Source of the DNA: Halobacteriales archaeon QS_8_65_32
Lineage (GTDB): Archaea; Halobacteriota; Halobacteria; Halobacteriales; Halococcaceae
DNA: 35,954 bases
NCBI GenBank assembly: GCA_003022925.1
Contig: PXRY01000124.1
Span: 1-35,954 of the forward strand
Direction: 5' to 3'
The notes under the pieces were generated by a model. The model searched no databases. It saw only the letters and a list, made by a program, of their open reading frames with translations, and had not been told where the DNA came from. Below, piece after piece: positions 15,026 through 23,589 of this stretch (position 1 is its first letter; every line of letters begins with the position of its first letter). Position numbers and translations under genes: made by a program.

Positions 15026-16336
15026 ATGGACGATTCGCTCATCGACGACGATACGCTCTCGCTTTCGCGGAAATCGGTGCTGCCGGGCGAGGGCTTCTTT
15101 TACCCGGACTCGCTCGACGAACAGCGCGCCGAACAGGAGGTACGGACGGCGCTCGCCGGTGCCGACATCGCGGTCGTTGCCGACCCGGACGCCGACGGCC
15201 TGGCATGTGTAGCGCTCATCGAGGCTGCCGTCGGCGGACGGACGGACGGGCAGGGAAGGACGAACGAGCGAGGAGTCGAGACCGGCGAGCAGGCGAGCGC
15301 ACCCCTCGGCGAGAGCGACGAGCGCACGAGTACGAGCGCCAGCGCGAGCGCGCGGGACGACGAAGCTGAGATCCGGCGCGAGGGCGGGGACCGGAGCGAC
15401 GCGGGCGGAACGGACGGTGGCGTTGCGCTGATCGGTGCCGGCCCCTACGACCTGCCCGACGCGCTCGCGCGGGTCGGCGCGCACGCCGAACCGGGCACCC
15501 AGGTGTACGTCTGTGATCTGTGTCCCGACGACGAGTCGGACTTGGTCGCGCTCGAAACGCTCGTCGAACGCGGCGCGGTGCGCTGGTTCGACCACCACCA
15601 GTGGGACGACGGGGTAGCCGAGGCGGTCCGGGAATCGGGCGTCGATCTCGTCGTCGGCGATTCCGAGGCCGAGTGTTCGGCGGACGTGACGCTTCGCTCG
15701 CTCGACGTCGAGTTCGACGAGCGCTACGAGGAGTTGGCAGCTGTCACCCGGGATCACGACCTCTGGCTGCGCGAGGATTCCCGCAGCGACGATCTCGCCG
15801 ACCTCGCCTACTGGCTCGACGCCGACGAGTACGTCGAGGTAGTGCTCGAACACGGCGCGGACCTCCCCGCCGAAGCGACCGACTACCTCGCCGAACGGCG
15901 CGTCGAGAAGGCGGCGCTGATCGAGCGTGCGACCGAGCGCGCGGAGTTCACCGACGTCGGCCCCTGGACGGTAGGGGTAACGTACGGTCGGTGTTCGCAA
16001 AACGAGGTCGCACAGAACTTACGCGAGCAGGGGGCTGACGCCTCGGTGATAATCAAGCCCGCCGGCAGCGCGAGCATCCGGGGTACCGACGCCTTCGCGC
16101 GCTGTCACGAGGTCGCCAGGCAGGTGTCGGGCGGGGGCCACCCCAAAGCCGCGGGCTGCAAACCCGATATCTACGACGACATGCTCGATTACGCTCACCA
16201 CTGGAGCACGCAGGGCGCGGCCACCAAACGGGTGATCCTCGCGGCGTTCGAGCGGTTGGTTAACGAAGCGGATGGCGGGGGCAACGAAGCGAACGACGAA
16301 GGCGACGAAACGAGCGGCGAAGCGACCCGGACGTAG
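15026..16336 (+). CDS. DHH-family phosphoesterase (RecJ-like) with low-complexity insert
   Basis: 436 residues. DHH motifs: DPDADG (53-58), CDLCPDDE (163-170), the DHH triad itself at 189-191 (WFDHHQW) and the DHHA1 glycine motif SGGGHPKAAG near 365-374. These form a Mn-dependent phosphodiesterase centre like that of RecJ nucleases and archaeal GAN/RecJ homologues. Residues about 71-131 (rich in Thr, Glu, Gly, Ser, Arg, with a run STSASASAR) interrupt the domain between the first and second motif, in a place where a surface loop is expected. The tail 415-436 is a second Asn/Glu/Gly-rich stretch. Exonuclease versus small-nucleotide phosphodiesterase cannot be decided. Divergent from UPF0212; DUF373 follows 209 bp later. 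Confidence 0.88.
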   Translation: MDDSLIDDDTLSLSRKSVLPGEGFFYPDSLDEQRAEQEVRTALAGADIAVVADPDADGLACVALIEAAVGGRTDGQGRTNERGVETGEQASAPLGESDERTSTSASASARDDEAEIRREGGDRSDAGGTDGGVALIGAGPYDLPDALARVGAHAEPGTQVYVCDLCPDDESDLVALETLVERGAVRWFDHHQWDDGVAEAVRESGVDLVVGDSEAECSADVTLRSLDVEFDERYEELAAVTRDHDLWLREDSRSDDLADLAYWLDADEYVEVVLEHGADLPAEATDYLAERRVEKAALIERATERAEFTDVGPWTVGVTYGRCSQNEVAQNLREQGADASVIIKPAGSASIRGTDAFARCHEVARQVSGGGHPKAAGCKPDIYDDMLDYAHHWSTQGAATKRVILAAFERLVNEADGGGNEANDEGDETSGEATRT

Positions 16337-16545
16337 CGAGACGGGACCGGGCGAAACGGAGCAGGAACGAGAACCCGGGGATCGGTGACGGCGCGAGCCT
16401 CCCTGCGGCGCTTTTTCGCTCGACCGACGGCCGCCGAACGTGCTCGGCGGAGACAGCCTCCTGTTTCGCGCCCGCTCGGCCGTCACGTCGCCCTCGATCC
16501 GTCCCGTGGGGAGGGTTTTTCTCCTGTGAACGTTTCCCTCCGGCC

Positions 16546-18054
16546 GTGACCAGCCTGGTCGTCTGCGTCGATCGGGACGGTGCCGTCACGAGCGCCGCCG
16601 ACGCTTCGGGTCCGGTGACCGGCTGGGACGCAGTGCGCGACCTCGTAACCGAGATCGGCCTCGACGACCCTGAAGACAGCCGCGTTAACTGCCTGTTGGA
16701 AGCGCTACGTGTTACTCGAGACCTCCGTGCGGAGGGCGAGGAGAGCGTCGTCGCCGTCGTCACCGGCACGGACCCCGGCGCGAAAGAGAGCGGCGAGAGC
16801 GACCGGACCAACGGAAGCGATGGAACCGGTGGGACCGACGGTATCGACACCGACGGCGGTACGCGATCGGGACGAGCCCTCAGTGAGGCGGTCGACACCG
16901 TCGAAACCGACGCCGACGCTGGGACCGACGCCGATACTGCGGCCGACATCGAAGCCGGCACCGACCCGATGGTCGCCGACCCGGAACCCGGCTCCGACGA
17001 GAGCGTAGAAGCCGACAGGCGGGCCGAAGCCGGTTCGAGAACGGCCGTCGAGCCGGTCGGGTCGGGCGACGCGGGCGACGCCGGAGGGGGAGGCGTCGGG
17101 CCCGATCGGGTTGTCGCCCGGCAGGTCGACGCCCTCATCGCGCGCTACGAGCCGGTCTCTGCGGTCGTCGTCGTCGGAAGCGCCGAGGACGAACGGCTCG
17201 TCCCGATCGTCGAAAGCCGGGTCCGGGTCGACGCTGTCGATCGCGTGGTCGTCCGTCAGGCCCGGGACATCGAATCGACGTACTACCTAATGAAACAGTT
17301 CCTCGCCGACGAGGAACTCCGGGGAACGGTATTAGTACCGATCGGGTTCGGGTTACTGGTCTTCCCGCTATTGGTGGCGCTCACCGATCGATTCGCGAGC
17401 GCGCTCGCGGCGATCGCCGGCGTTACCGGTTTCTTCCTCCTGTACAAGGGCCTCGGGTTCGACGAGCGCGCGGCCCGCGCTGCGGGTGAACTCCGCGAGG
17501 CGCTGTACTCCGGCCAGGTGTCGATCGTCACGTACGTCGTCGCCGCCGGACTGGCGCTCGTCGGCGTGTTCGCGGGCGGAATCGCCGCCTCAGCGACGGC
17601 CGGCACTGGCACCGGGGCCGGTGTCGGAACGGGGATCGGTGCCGGGTCCGGGTCGGGAAGCGCGCTGCTCCTGCTGGCGATGCGATTCGCCTTCGAGGGG
17701 GTGCCGTGGTTCGCGGCGGCGGCGCTCGTCGCCAGCGCCGGTCGGTTGCTCGACGACCTCATCCGCACCGACCGCGCGCGCAGCTCGTCGCTCAACCTAC
17801 CGTTCGGCGTTCTCGCGGTGGGGTTCGTGCTCCGGGGGTTCGCGGCGTACTTCCTCGAACGCGCCGGCGCGATCGGGTCGATCGCGATCCCCTCGCTCCG
17901 ACTCGGGGCGGTGTCGGTGCGCGGGTTCGCGCTCGCGCCGGGCACCCGACTCGCGGTCTTCGTGATCTGTGGAGTGATCGTGAGCCTCGTCGGCGTTCAG
18001 GTAGCCGTCCGCGCCGATACCGACGATTCGGGGAGCGACGGACTGTTCGAGTGA
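16546..18054 (+). CDS. DUF373 family membrane protein with a 110-residue low-complexity insert
   Basis: 502 residues from a GTG start; the sequence following it (TSLVVCVDRDGAVTSAADAS) is the conserved DUF373 N-terminus, so GTG 16546 is chosen. Residues 1-74 and 187-255 make the soluble alpha/beta region (VTGWDAVRDLVTEIGLDDPE; VARQVDALIARYEPVSAVVV; the stretch DAVDRVVVRQARDIESTYYL). From 256 on there are six or so membrane segments. Between residues 75 and 186 sits an Asp/Thr/Gly/Ala-rich insert containing DT/DA repeats, in a place where relatives have only a short loop. A Gly-rich run (GTGTGAGVGTGIGAGSGSGS) lies in a loop between membrane segments. Function unknown. The family is archaeal. 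Confidence 0.85.
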   Translation: MTSLVVCVDRDGAVTSAADASGPVTGWDAVRDLVTEIGLDDPEDSRVNCLLEALRVTRDLRAEGEESVVAVVTGTDPGAKESGESDRTNGSDGTGGTDGIDTDGGTRSGRALSEAVDTVETDADAGTDADTAADIEAGTDPMVADPEPGSDESVEADRRAEAGSRTAVEPVGSGDAGDAGGGGVGPDRVVARQVDALIARYEPVSAVVVVGSAEDERLVPIVESRVRVDAVDRVVVRQARDIESTYYLMKQFLADEELRGTVLVPIGFGLLVFPLLVALTDRFASALAAIAGVTGFFLLYKGLGFDERAARAAGELREALYSGQVSIVTYVVAAGLALVGVFAGGIAASATAGTGTGAGVGTGIGAGSGSGSALLLLAMRFAFEGVPWFAAAALVASAGRLLDDLIRTDRARSSSLNLPFGVLAVGFVLRGFAAYFLERAGAIGSIAIPSLRLGAVSVRGFALAPGTRLAVFVICGVIVSLVGVQVAVRADTDDSGSDGLFE

Positions 18055-18138
18055 GAAGCCGGACCGGTCGGTGCCATCGACCGAGGTGTCCTGCCGTCCA
18101 CCGGCGAGGTTTTCCCTCGATGGCCCGGTAGTCCGCTC

Positions 18139-18972
18139 ATGACCGGGTCGGCGAACGGTGAGGAAGACGGGACGAACGCGGCGGATGCGACGGACGGAAC
18201 GAATACGGCGGATACGTCGAAGACGGCGGATGCGACAGCCCCCCAAGGGTCGAGAACCTGGGTGAGCCTGTTTTCGGGCGGGAAGGACTCCTCGTGGGCG
18301 CTCTACCGGGCGCTCGAAGACGGCCTCCCGATCTCGCGGCTCGTGACCGTCCACCCCTCGGCGGACTCGTACATGTATCACGTCCCCGCAACGGAGCTGG
18401 CGAGCCTCGCCGCTCGGAGCATCGGCATCCCGCTGGTCGAGGTTGAGGCCGACGATCTCGGGGCCGACAGCGCCGCGGCGGCCGCCGACGCCGGCGCGCA
18501 GGGCGATCGGGAACTCCGGATGCTCGAAACCGCTTTATCGGACGTAGACGCCGCGTCGCCGCTTGCGGGCGTGATCGCCGGCGCGGTCGAAAGCGAGTTT
18601 CAGACCTCGCGCATCGAGGCGATGTGCAACCGACTGGGAATCGAGTTGTTCGCGCCGCTGTGGCAGCGCGACCCCCGCGACCTCGCCGACGCAATGCTTG
18701 AAGCGGGCTTCGAGATCATCGTCACACAGGTCGCCGCCTACGGACTGGACGAATCCTGGCTCGGACGGACGCTCGGTCACAACGCGTTCGACGAGTTAGA
18801 GCGACTCAACAGTGAGTACGGCGTCCATCTCCTAGGAGAGGGCGGGGAGTTCGAGACGCTCGTCACCGATGGCCCGCATATGACCCGACCGATCGAACTC
18901 GAATACGAGATCCAGTGGACCGGGACCCGAGGACGGCTGCAGATTGTGAACGCCCGGCTAAGCGAACGATAG
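18139..18972 (+). CDS. dph6: Diphthine-ammonia ligase-type ATP pyrophosphatase (Dph6 / MJ0570 family)
   Basis: 277 residues. The PP-loop SLFSGGKDSSWALYRALEDG (43-62) marks an N-type ATP pyrophosphatase. Family blocks are YMYHVPATELASLAARSIGIP, AGAVESEFQTSRIEAMCNRL, PLWQRDPRDLADAMLEAGFE, and the diphthine-binding block LLGEGGEFETLVTDGP. Together these fit the enzyme that amidates diphthine in elongation factor 2. Residues 1-38 are a Thr/Asn/Ala/Asp low-complexity extension made of imperfect DNA repeats (GAACGAATACGGCGGATACG-like) absent in relatives. It follows DUF373 by 84 bp on the same strand and may be cotranscribed. Confidence 0.88.
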   Translation: MTGSANGEEDGTNAADATDGTNTADTSKTADATAPQGSRTWVSLFSGGKDSSWALYRALEDGLPISRLVTVHPSADSYMYHVPATELASLAARSIGIPLVEVEADDLGADSAAAAADAGAQGDRELRMLETALSDVDAASPLAGVIAGAVESEFQTSRIEAMCNRLGIELFAPLWQRDPRDLADAMLEAGFEIIVTQVAAYGLDESWLGRTLGHNAFDELERLNSEYGVHLLGEGGEFETLVTDGPHMTRPIELEYEIQWTGTRGRLQIVNARLSER

Positions 18973-18995
18973 CGCGATCGAGACGGCGTTAATAA

Positions 18996-19323
18996 TATGT
19001 TAAGTCAGGTCTTACGCGGTACACGATCGAGATAGGACGAGTAGGCAAAGCGAACGCCGCGTTGATTATCGGGACGCTCCTCGTCGCAGTAGGGCTCGCC
19101 GCGTACGGAACGCTCGGACCCTGTACGATGCGTCAGTGCGGCGTCTACACCGGCTACCGGGTTACCAGCGTCTCGCCTACGACGATCGGCTTCTACGATG
19201 GCTGTAACTGGTGTTCGGTGTCGAGCTCGATCGTCTCGGCTCCGATCGGTGGGGCAGTTCCTTCTCGGGGCAGCGTCCAAATCCTATCGGAAGACGCTCT
19301 CGGAGCGATGAGAGAGGCGGTGT
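18996..19323 (+). pseudogene. Possible remnant of a small Cys-containing membrane protein
   Basis: An open frame from 18996 contains one hydrophobic segment (IIGTLLVAVGLAAYGTLG, about 19065-19118) followed by a Cys-rich outer part: CTMRQCGVYTGYRV, then YDGCNWCSV with a CxxC. The residues look like a genuine protein, but the only start codons are a TTG at 19062 and unusual codons, and the frame continues without stop into the antisense of the next gene. It is probably the degraded or truncated relic of a haloarchaeal membrane protein. The opposite-strand frame at 19005-19280 looks like a shadow. Confidence 0.3.
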
Positions 19324-20463
19324 CTACTCACGAATCAACAGCCGTACGGCGTCTGCCATCGCGTTCACCCGCGCGGCGTGTTCGTATGATTCCTCACGGA
19401 TGCCGTTCGTGACGTACGCGAAGCCGATCGACTCTTCAGGGTCGCCCCAGGCGAAAACGCTACCGAGTCCCGCATGGCCGAACACCCGCTCGGGGCTGAC
19501 AGTGCCGAACATGTCGTTTGCCAGCCCGCCGGTCAAAAACCCCAGTCCGTAACGCGCCGGCCGGCTAAGGGTGCCGTCGGAATCGGTCTCGGCGTGGGTG
19601 CTGGTCGCCTCGGCGACAGTCGCTTCCTCGACGAGCCGCGCGCCGCCGAGTTCGCCGCCCTTTGCGATACAGGCGTAAAACCGAGCCATGTCCCGCGCGG
19701 TTCCGATTCCGTTCGCCGCGGGGATCGTCGCCCGACGGATCGCCTCGTCGTTGAACGTCGCCGCCGAGTCGGCCGCAGGTGTGCCGAGTCCCTCCTCGGG
19801 GTCTCGACACCGGTCGAACTCACCGAAGCCGGCGAGGGTCGCGACGTCGTCGCGTTCCTCACTACCGAGGCCGATCGAGGTGTGGTCCATCCCGAGCGGT
19901 TCGAAGACGTTCTCGGCGGCGTACGCTTCGATGCGCCTGCCGCTTGCCCGCCGGACGAGTTCGCCGACGAGCCAGCCGTAGTTGAGCGCGTGATAGGCCG
20001 GCTGCTCGCCCGGCGGGAAGACCGGCTCGATCGCCTCCATTGCCCGGACGACCGCCTCCCAGTCGTCCCACTTCCCGGCTTGCTCGTCGAACTCGCCGAA
20101 GGGGATCCCCGCCGTGTGGCTCAGGACCTGCCGGACGGTGATGTTCGCCTTCTCGCTTCCGTCGTCGGCGAACTCGGGCCAGAACTCGACGAGTCGGTCG
20201 TCGTACGCGAGGTCACCGTTCTCCGCGAGCTGGTGGACACAGACGCCGGCGTACGGCTTGGTACAGGAAAACAGCAGGAATCGCGTCTCAGGGGTCGTCG
20301 CCGCCGCGTCCGGGTCGGGTCCCGTCGAACCGCCGGCGAGATCGATCGCCAGATCGCCGTCGATATAGACGGCGAGTTGTGCGCCGTGGTGCAAGCCGAC
20401 GTCGAGGTGCCTGTCGAAGACCGCTTCGAGCCGTCTCTCGTCCTCGTCGGTAGGCCGTGCCAT
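19324..20463 (-). CDS. Serine hydrolase of the beta-lactamase / esterase EstB family
   Basis: 379 residues, the usual size for class C beta-lactamase-fold esterases and peptidases. The catalytic tetrad SxxK is SCTK at 66-69, with the expected context FLLFSCTKPYAGVCV. The second motif is PAYHALNYGWLVGELVRRAS (Tyr general base with Asn). The third-strand motif is FGHAGLG near 345 (HxG instead of the KTG of penicillin-binding proteins), which points to an esterase or carboxypeptidase-like hydrolase, not a true beta-lactamase. VRQVLSHTAGIP is also family-typical. No signal peptide, so it is probably cytoplasmic. The ATG is preceded by GGTGAGGTAGG and by an AT-rich box about 27 bp upstream. Confidence 0.9.
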   Translation of the reverse strand: MARPTDEDERRLEAVFDRHLDVGLHHGAQLAVYIDGDLAIDLAGGSTGPDPDAAATTPETRFLLFSCTKPYAGVCVHQLAENGDLAYDDRLVEFWPEFADDGSEKANITVRQVLSHTAGIPFGEFDEQAGKWDDWEAVVRAMEAIEPVFPPGEQPAYHALNYGWLVGELVRRASGRRIEAYAAENVFEPLGMDHTSIGLGSEERDDVATLAGFGEFDRCRDPEEGLGTPAADSAATFNDEAIRRATIPAANGIGTARDMARFYACIAKGGELGGARLVEEATVAEATSTHAETDSDGTLSRPARYGLGFLTGGLANDMFGTVSPERVFGHAGLGSVFAWGDPEESIGFAYVTNGIREESYEHAARVNAMADAVRLLIRE

Positions 20464-20945
20464 GAACCTACCTCACCGGAAACGCTCATAACCGTTCGGG
20501 AGTGGGCCTGCTCATCGATCGCCAGCAAACCATCGACAGTTGAGGTGCTCTCAGTTCCTCCTCCTGGTTAGAACGAGTATCGCTGTCAGGGATGGTGGTC
20601 CGATCCGTTGAAAACGAAACTATACTCCGGATGTGTCCCACGTATAATGGTTTTTGATGCAGATTTTTGTCGCAGTCCCTAAATCGTTCGAGAGAGCTTC
20701 GGTCTCTCGAACCACGAGCGAACGAGAGCTCGAAAGGCGGGCGCGGCGATTCTTTCGTAGAACCCCGGTGACGCAAGCACCGAAGAGCGCAGCGAACCGC
20801 GAGAGACGAGCATGTCGGGGACTTCCGAAACGGTTTCAGCTAAACACTACCCGACCGACGGGACGGCGACAGCGACTGTCAGGTTAGAAGCAGGATCGAC
20901 CGCCGGGACCGCGAACGCTTAGTGAATCGCTCTCGCAGACGGGAC
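20464..20945. other. Intergenic region with part of a repeat element
   Basis: 482 bp between the divergent hydrolase and UDG genes. It contains the scrambled repeat copy D (20685-20801) and an AT-rich patch near 20610-20665 with ACTATACT and GTATAATGG, TATA-like sequences without a following gene. The UDG promoter is probably CGCTTAGTGA near 20916-20925. The rest shows no gene or RNA that I can support. Confidence 0.5.
20685..20801 (-). repeat. Dispersed repeat, partial rearranged copy (copy D)
   Basis: Minus strand, the segment 20716 to 20685 reads CGTGGTTCGAGAGACC, a GAAG loop, then a complementary arm. This is the first stem-loop of the two-hairpin module, with stem bases unlike the other copies. 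The segment 20801-20760 contains CGCGGTTCGCTG and CGGTGCTTGCGTCACCGGGG, the core motif shared with copies A, B and C. The end boxes are missing and the order of parts differs from the other copies. Confidence 0.55.
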
Positions 20946-21554
20946 ATGGCAGACACCGAGGGAATCGACGTCGTCGACTGCACACGCTGTCCGGAACTCA
21001 CGGAGTCTCGGTCACAAATCGTCAACGGTACCGGCACGCCGGACGCGGCGGTGGTCTTCGTCGGCGAGGCACCCGGCGGCGACGAGGACAGGGAAGGCGA
21101 ACCCTTCGTCGGGCGCAGCGGCGGCGTTTTGGACGAGAAACTCGCCGAACGAAACCTCGACCGCGAGGGCGTCCGGATCACGAACTGCGTCCGGTGTCGC
21201 CCGCCCGAGAACCGCGACCCCAAGACGGAGGAACTCGCGAACTGCCGGGACTTTCTCGATCACGAGATCCGGGACATCGACCCGGCATTGATCGTCACGC
21301 TCGGGAAGGTGCCCTCCGAACACCTCCTCGATCGGAGCGTCGCGGTCACGAACGAATCCGGCGACGTAGCGGAAACCCGGATCGACGATCGGAGCTATCG
21401 AGTGTTGATCTGTGTTCACCCGGCGGCGACGTTTTACGACAACAGTCAGGAAGCGACCCTGGATAGCGCGCTCGATACAGCCGCCGAACTGGCGGGCGTC
21501 GATCCCGACGAGGGCGGCGGGGGAAGTGGCCAGTCCAGACTCGGCGAGTACTGA
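20946..21554 (+). CDS. udg: Type-4 (Fe-S) uracil-DNA glycosylase
   Basis: 202 residues from the ATG at 20946; an earlier in-frame ATG at 20922 adds MNRSRRRD which is not family-like. The four iron-sulfur ligands have the classical spacing: C12, C15 (DCTRCPEL), C84 (VRCRPPENR) and C100 (NCRDFL). Motif A is [20 protein letters not shown] (40-59), with the Asp/Glu pair that activates water, and motif B is HPAA near residue 160. It removes uracil from deaminated DNA. Residues 185-202 are a Gly-rich tail ([13 protein letters not shown]). It is followed by hisH 109 bp downstream, which has no functional link. Confidence 0.95.
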   Translation: MADTEGIDVVDCTRCPELTESRSQIVNGTGTPDAAVVFVGEAPGGDEDREGEPFVGRSGGVLDEKLAERNLDREGVRITNCVRCRPPENRDPKTEELANCRDFLDHEIRDIDPALIVTLGKVPSEHLLDRSVAVTNESGDVAETRIDDRSYRVLICVHPAATFYDNSQEATLDSALDTAAELAGVDPDEGGGGSGQSRLGEY

Positions 21555-21663
21555 AGCCAACGCCGCCGATCGCACTGCGCGGCGACCGATCCGGGCCCCC
21601 GGCATTGGTGGCGGAATCCGCCCGAACCGAAAGCGCTCCGATGGTCGCTCCGGTAGTGGCGGT

Positions 21664-22368
21664 ATGAGCGAGACAGGGGCGACACGACACGAGGGCAACG
21701 ATGAAGCCGAAGCCGGAGACGAGAACCCGGCGACTGATGGGGCGACCGCCGAGGTGGTCGTCCTCGACTACGGCCTCGGGAACCTCCGCAGTGTCACGCG
21801 CGGGCTCGAACGCGCGGGTGCGGCGATTACGGTCACCGACGACCCCGGGTTCGGGCGCGCGGACGGGGTCGTGCTCCCCGGCGTCGGGGCCTTCCGCGAG
21901 GGCGTCGAGAACGCCGGGCCATACCGACGGGAACTGATCGACGCCGCCGAGTCGGGTACTCCGGTGTTCGGCATCTGTCTCGGGATGCAGATGTTGCTGA
22001 CTACGAGCGAGGAGGCAGATACCGCCGGCCAGGGCGACGTCACGGGCCTCGATCTCGTCCCCGGGAGAAACGTCCGCTTTCGAGGCGAGCGCAAGGTGCC
22101 CCACATGGGCTGGAACGAGCTGTCGATCGAGCGCGATCACCCCCTCGTCGAGGGAGTGGGCGGCGAGTACGCCTACTTCGTTCACTCCTATTACGCAGAC
22201 CCCGACGACGACCGAGCCGTCGTCGCGACGACGGAGTACGGGCCCTCCTTCGCGAGCGTGATCGCGAATTCCGAGGGGACCGTCTTCGGCACACAGTTTC
22301 ATCCCGAGAAATCCGGCGAGACGGGGCTGCGAATCCTGCGGAACTTCGTGTCGATCTGTGCGGAGTGA
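21664..22368 (+). CDS. hisH: Imidazole glycerol phosphate synthase glutaminase subunit HisH
   Basis: 234 residues from ATG 21664; a longer frame upstream to 21412 is non-coding in appearance. Class I glutamine amidotransferase: VVLDYGLGNLRSVTRGLERA, VLPGVGAFREG, the nucleophile elbow GICLGMQMLL with its Cys, KVPHMGWNEL, YFVHSYYADP, and the catalytic His/Glu in FGTQFHPEKSG. It supplies ammonia to HisF in histidine synthesis. Other his genes are not adjacent, as is usual in haloarchaea. Residues 1-27 are an acidic haloarchaeal extension. Confidence 0.95.
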   Translation: MSETGATRHEGNDEAEAGDENPATDGATAEVVVLDYGLGNLRSVTRGLERAGAAITVTDDPGFGRADGVVLPGVGAFREGVENAGPYRRELIDAAESGTPVFGICLGMQMLLTTSEEADTAGQGDVTGLDLVPGRNVRFRGERKVPHMGWNELSIERDHPLVEGVGGEYAYFVHSYYADPDDDRAVVATTEYGPSFASVIANSEGTVFGTQFHPEKSGETGLRILRNFVSICAE

Positions 22369-22401
22369 CGTGCTGAGCGATCGGCCCGTGGTGTCGGGCG
22401 A

Positions 22402-22866
22402 TCAGCTCGACAGGCGCTCCACGCCCGGCAGTACGATGTCGAAAAGCATCGCAGCGCGCGCCTCGACTCGGTCGTGGATCACGACGCGGATCGTCGACAG
22501 CACATCTCGGTAGTCGTCGGGACACTCAACGTCGATTGGGTCCCCGGCATCGGGAGGCGGATAGAAGTGAGCGCGGTCGCTGTGCGGGTTTCGCTGGCGG
22601 TCCCACCGGCACTGCCAGATCCCACCGTTAGCGTGTGTCTCGACGTGATGAAAATTGAACCCGTCGTTTCGGTACCACTGTACGTCGAGACGGGCGTTTC
22701 CCACGCGATCGGGGTAATGCTCGGGATCGAACGTGATCGTTAGTCCCTGGTGACCGTCGATGTCGCCGAGCGCCAACTCGACCGCCGAGACGCTCTCGTC
22801 CGTTCGGTATCGTTTGGCGATCGATTCGAGGACTACGGTGTCGATCGGCGCGTACTCGTCGACCAT
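22402..22866 (-). CDS. Partner protein of the wHTH regulator, putative toxin-like
   Basis: 154 residues, second gene of a minus-strand pair, starting 7 bp after the stop of the wHTH gene. The central block WYRNDGFNFHHVETHANGG, then WQCRWDRQRNPHSDRAHFYP followed by PPDAG, is diagnostic of a haloarchaeal family always seen beside this type of winged-helix gene. The NPH...HF.PP pattern resembles the TumE toxin family, which suggests but does not prove a toxin. N-terminal residues 1-60 look like a separate lobe (LESIAKRYRTDESVSAVELA). The reading frame is intact although its regulator is broken. Confidence 0.7.
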   Translation of the reverse strand: MVDEYAPIDTVVLESIAKRYRTDESVSAVELALGDIDGHQGLTITFDPEHYPDRVGNARLDVQWYRNDGFNFHHVETHANGGIWQCRWDRQRNPHSDRAHFYPPPDAGDPIDVECPDDYRDVLSTIRVVIHDRVEARAAMLFDIVLPGVERLSS

Positions 22867-22873
22867 CCGACGT

Positions 22874-23409
22874 TCACGCCGGCGCAGGGCGATCGCGCCA
22901 GAGCCGTCGTGCCTGTTCTGTGACTCGGATCTCCGCCCGAACGCTCAGCCAGTCGTTGACTTCCGTGTGGGCGGCCTCGACCTTCTCGTGATCGCTGAGG
23001 TCGGCGTGATCGAGAACGCTCACATCTCCGGGGTCGGGGATCGCGTAACGCTCCTGGTAGGTGCGGTCGCGTTCGATCAACGCGTCGAGGCGCTCGGTGA
23101 GTTCCGCAGCGGAGCACTCGCCTCGGAGCCGGTTCGCTCGCTTCCACTCGAAATAGGCATCGTTGCGCCGGTAGCGCGCGGGCTGGCCGTCCCCGACCCG
23201 TCCGACGATCCCGATTTCGGCGAACCAGCGGAGGTGCCGGCGAGCGGATTCGGTTGCACAGTCGGTTCGCTCGCCGCGCAGCGTCAGCGCCGTCTCGTAG
23301 AGCCGTTCCCTGACGGTTTTCCTTCGTCCCAGCGTTCGCGCTCGCGTTCGACCTCGTCGGTGGGCGGCAAACCGCTTGCCGGTATCCCATCGATGGCGTA
23401 CTCGTCCAT
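22874..23409 (-). pseudogene. Winged-helix regulator of the pair, frameshifted near 23317-23320
   Basis: The natural start is ATG 23409 (MDEYAIDGIPASGLPPTDE), 27 bp from a TATA box. The frame runs to RERWDEGK and then meets a stop at 23285. The rest of the protein continues in another frame from TVRERLYETALTL to 22874: ATESARRHLRWFAEIGIV (recognition helix and wing), ARYRRNDAYFEWKRANRL, and a helical C-terminus. One extra base at the AAAA run (23317-23320 as TTTT on plus) would restore it. Related proteins also have about eight residues between ETALTLR and the RTDC segment that are missing here, in the region of HTH helix 2. The gene is probably non-functional or the frameshift is an error; the deletion is not explained by sequencing. 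Confidence 0.7.
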
Positions 23410-23431
23410 ACCGTTTATTTCGAAGCCAGCG

Positions 23432-23441
23432 CGTAAATATC
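23432..23441 (-). promoter_or_regulatory. TATA box of the wHTH/partner pair
   Basis: Minus strand GATATTTACG is centred 27 bp before ATG 23409. This supports that codon as the true start of the broken regulator and not the ATG of the longer frame at 23497. Confidence 0.65.
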
Positions 23442-23589
23442 TGAGATCTAGACGACGGTGGACGAGCGGCTACCCGGCACCTCGCTACCGAACGCACGCT
23501 CGCCCGTTCCCCTCGTCCACTGTACAGGAGTACGAGAAGTCACCGGGTCGTGTTCCCCGTCTCCGTTCTCCACGTTTTATTCATGAACT

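Noticed and set aside
19005-19280. A 91-residue minus-strand frame
   Set aside because: Arg/Asp-rich, no family resemblance; the plus-strand frame in the same place has a membrane segment and Cys motifs and explains the openness.
19474-20571. A 365-residue plus-strand frame
   Set aside because: Shadow of the serine hydrolase on the opposite strand. It has no motif, while the hydrolase shows SxxK, YxN-like and HxG motifs.
21412-21663. In-frame extension of HisH by 84 residues
   Set aside because: It overlaps the UDG C-terminus and is Arg/Pro-rich. HisH conservation begins after ATG 21664.
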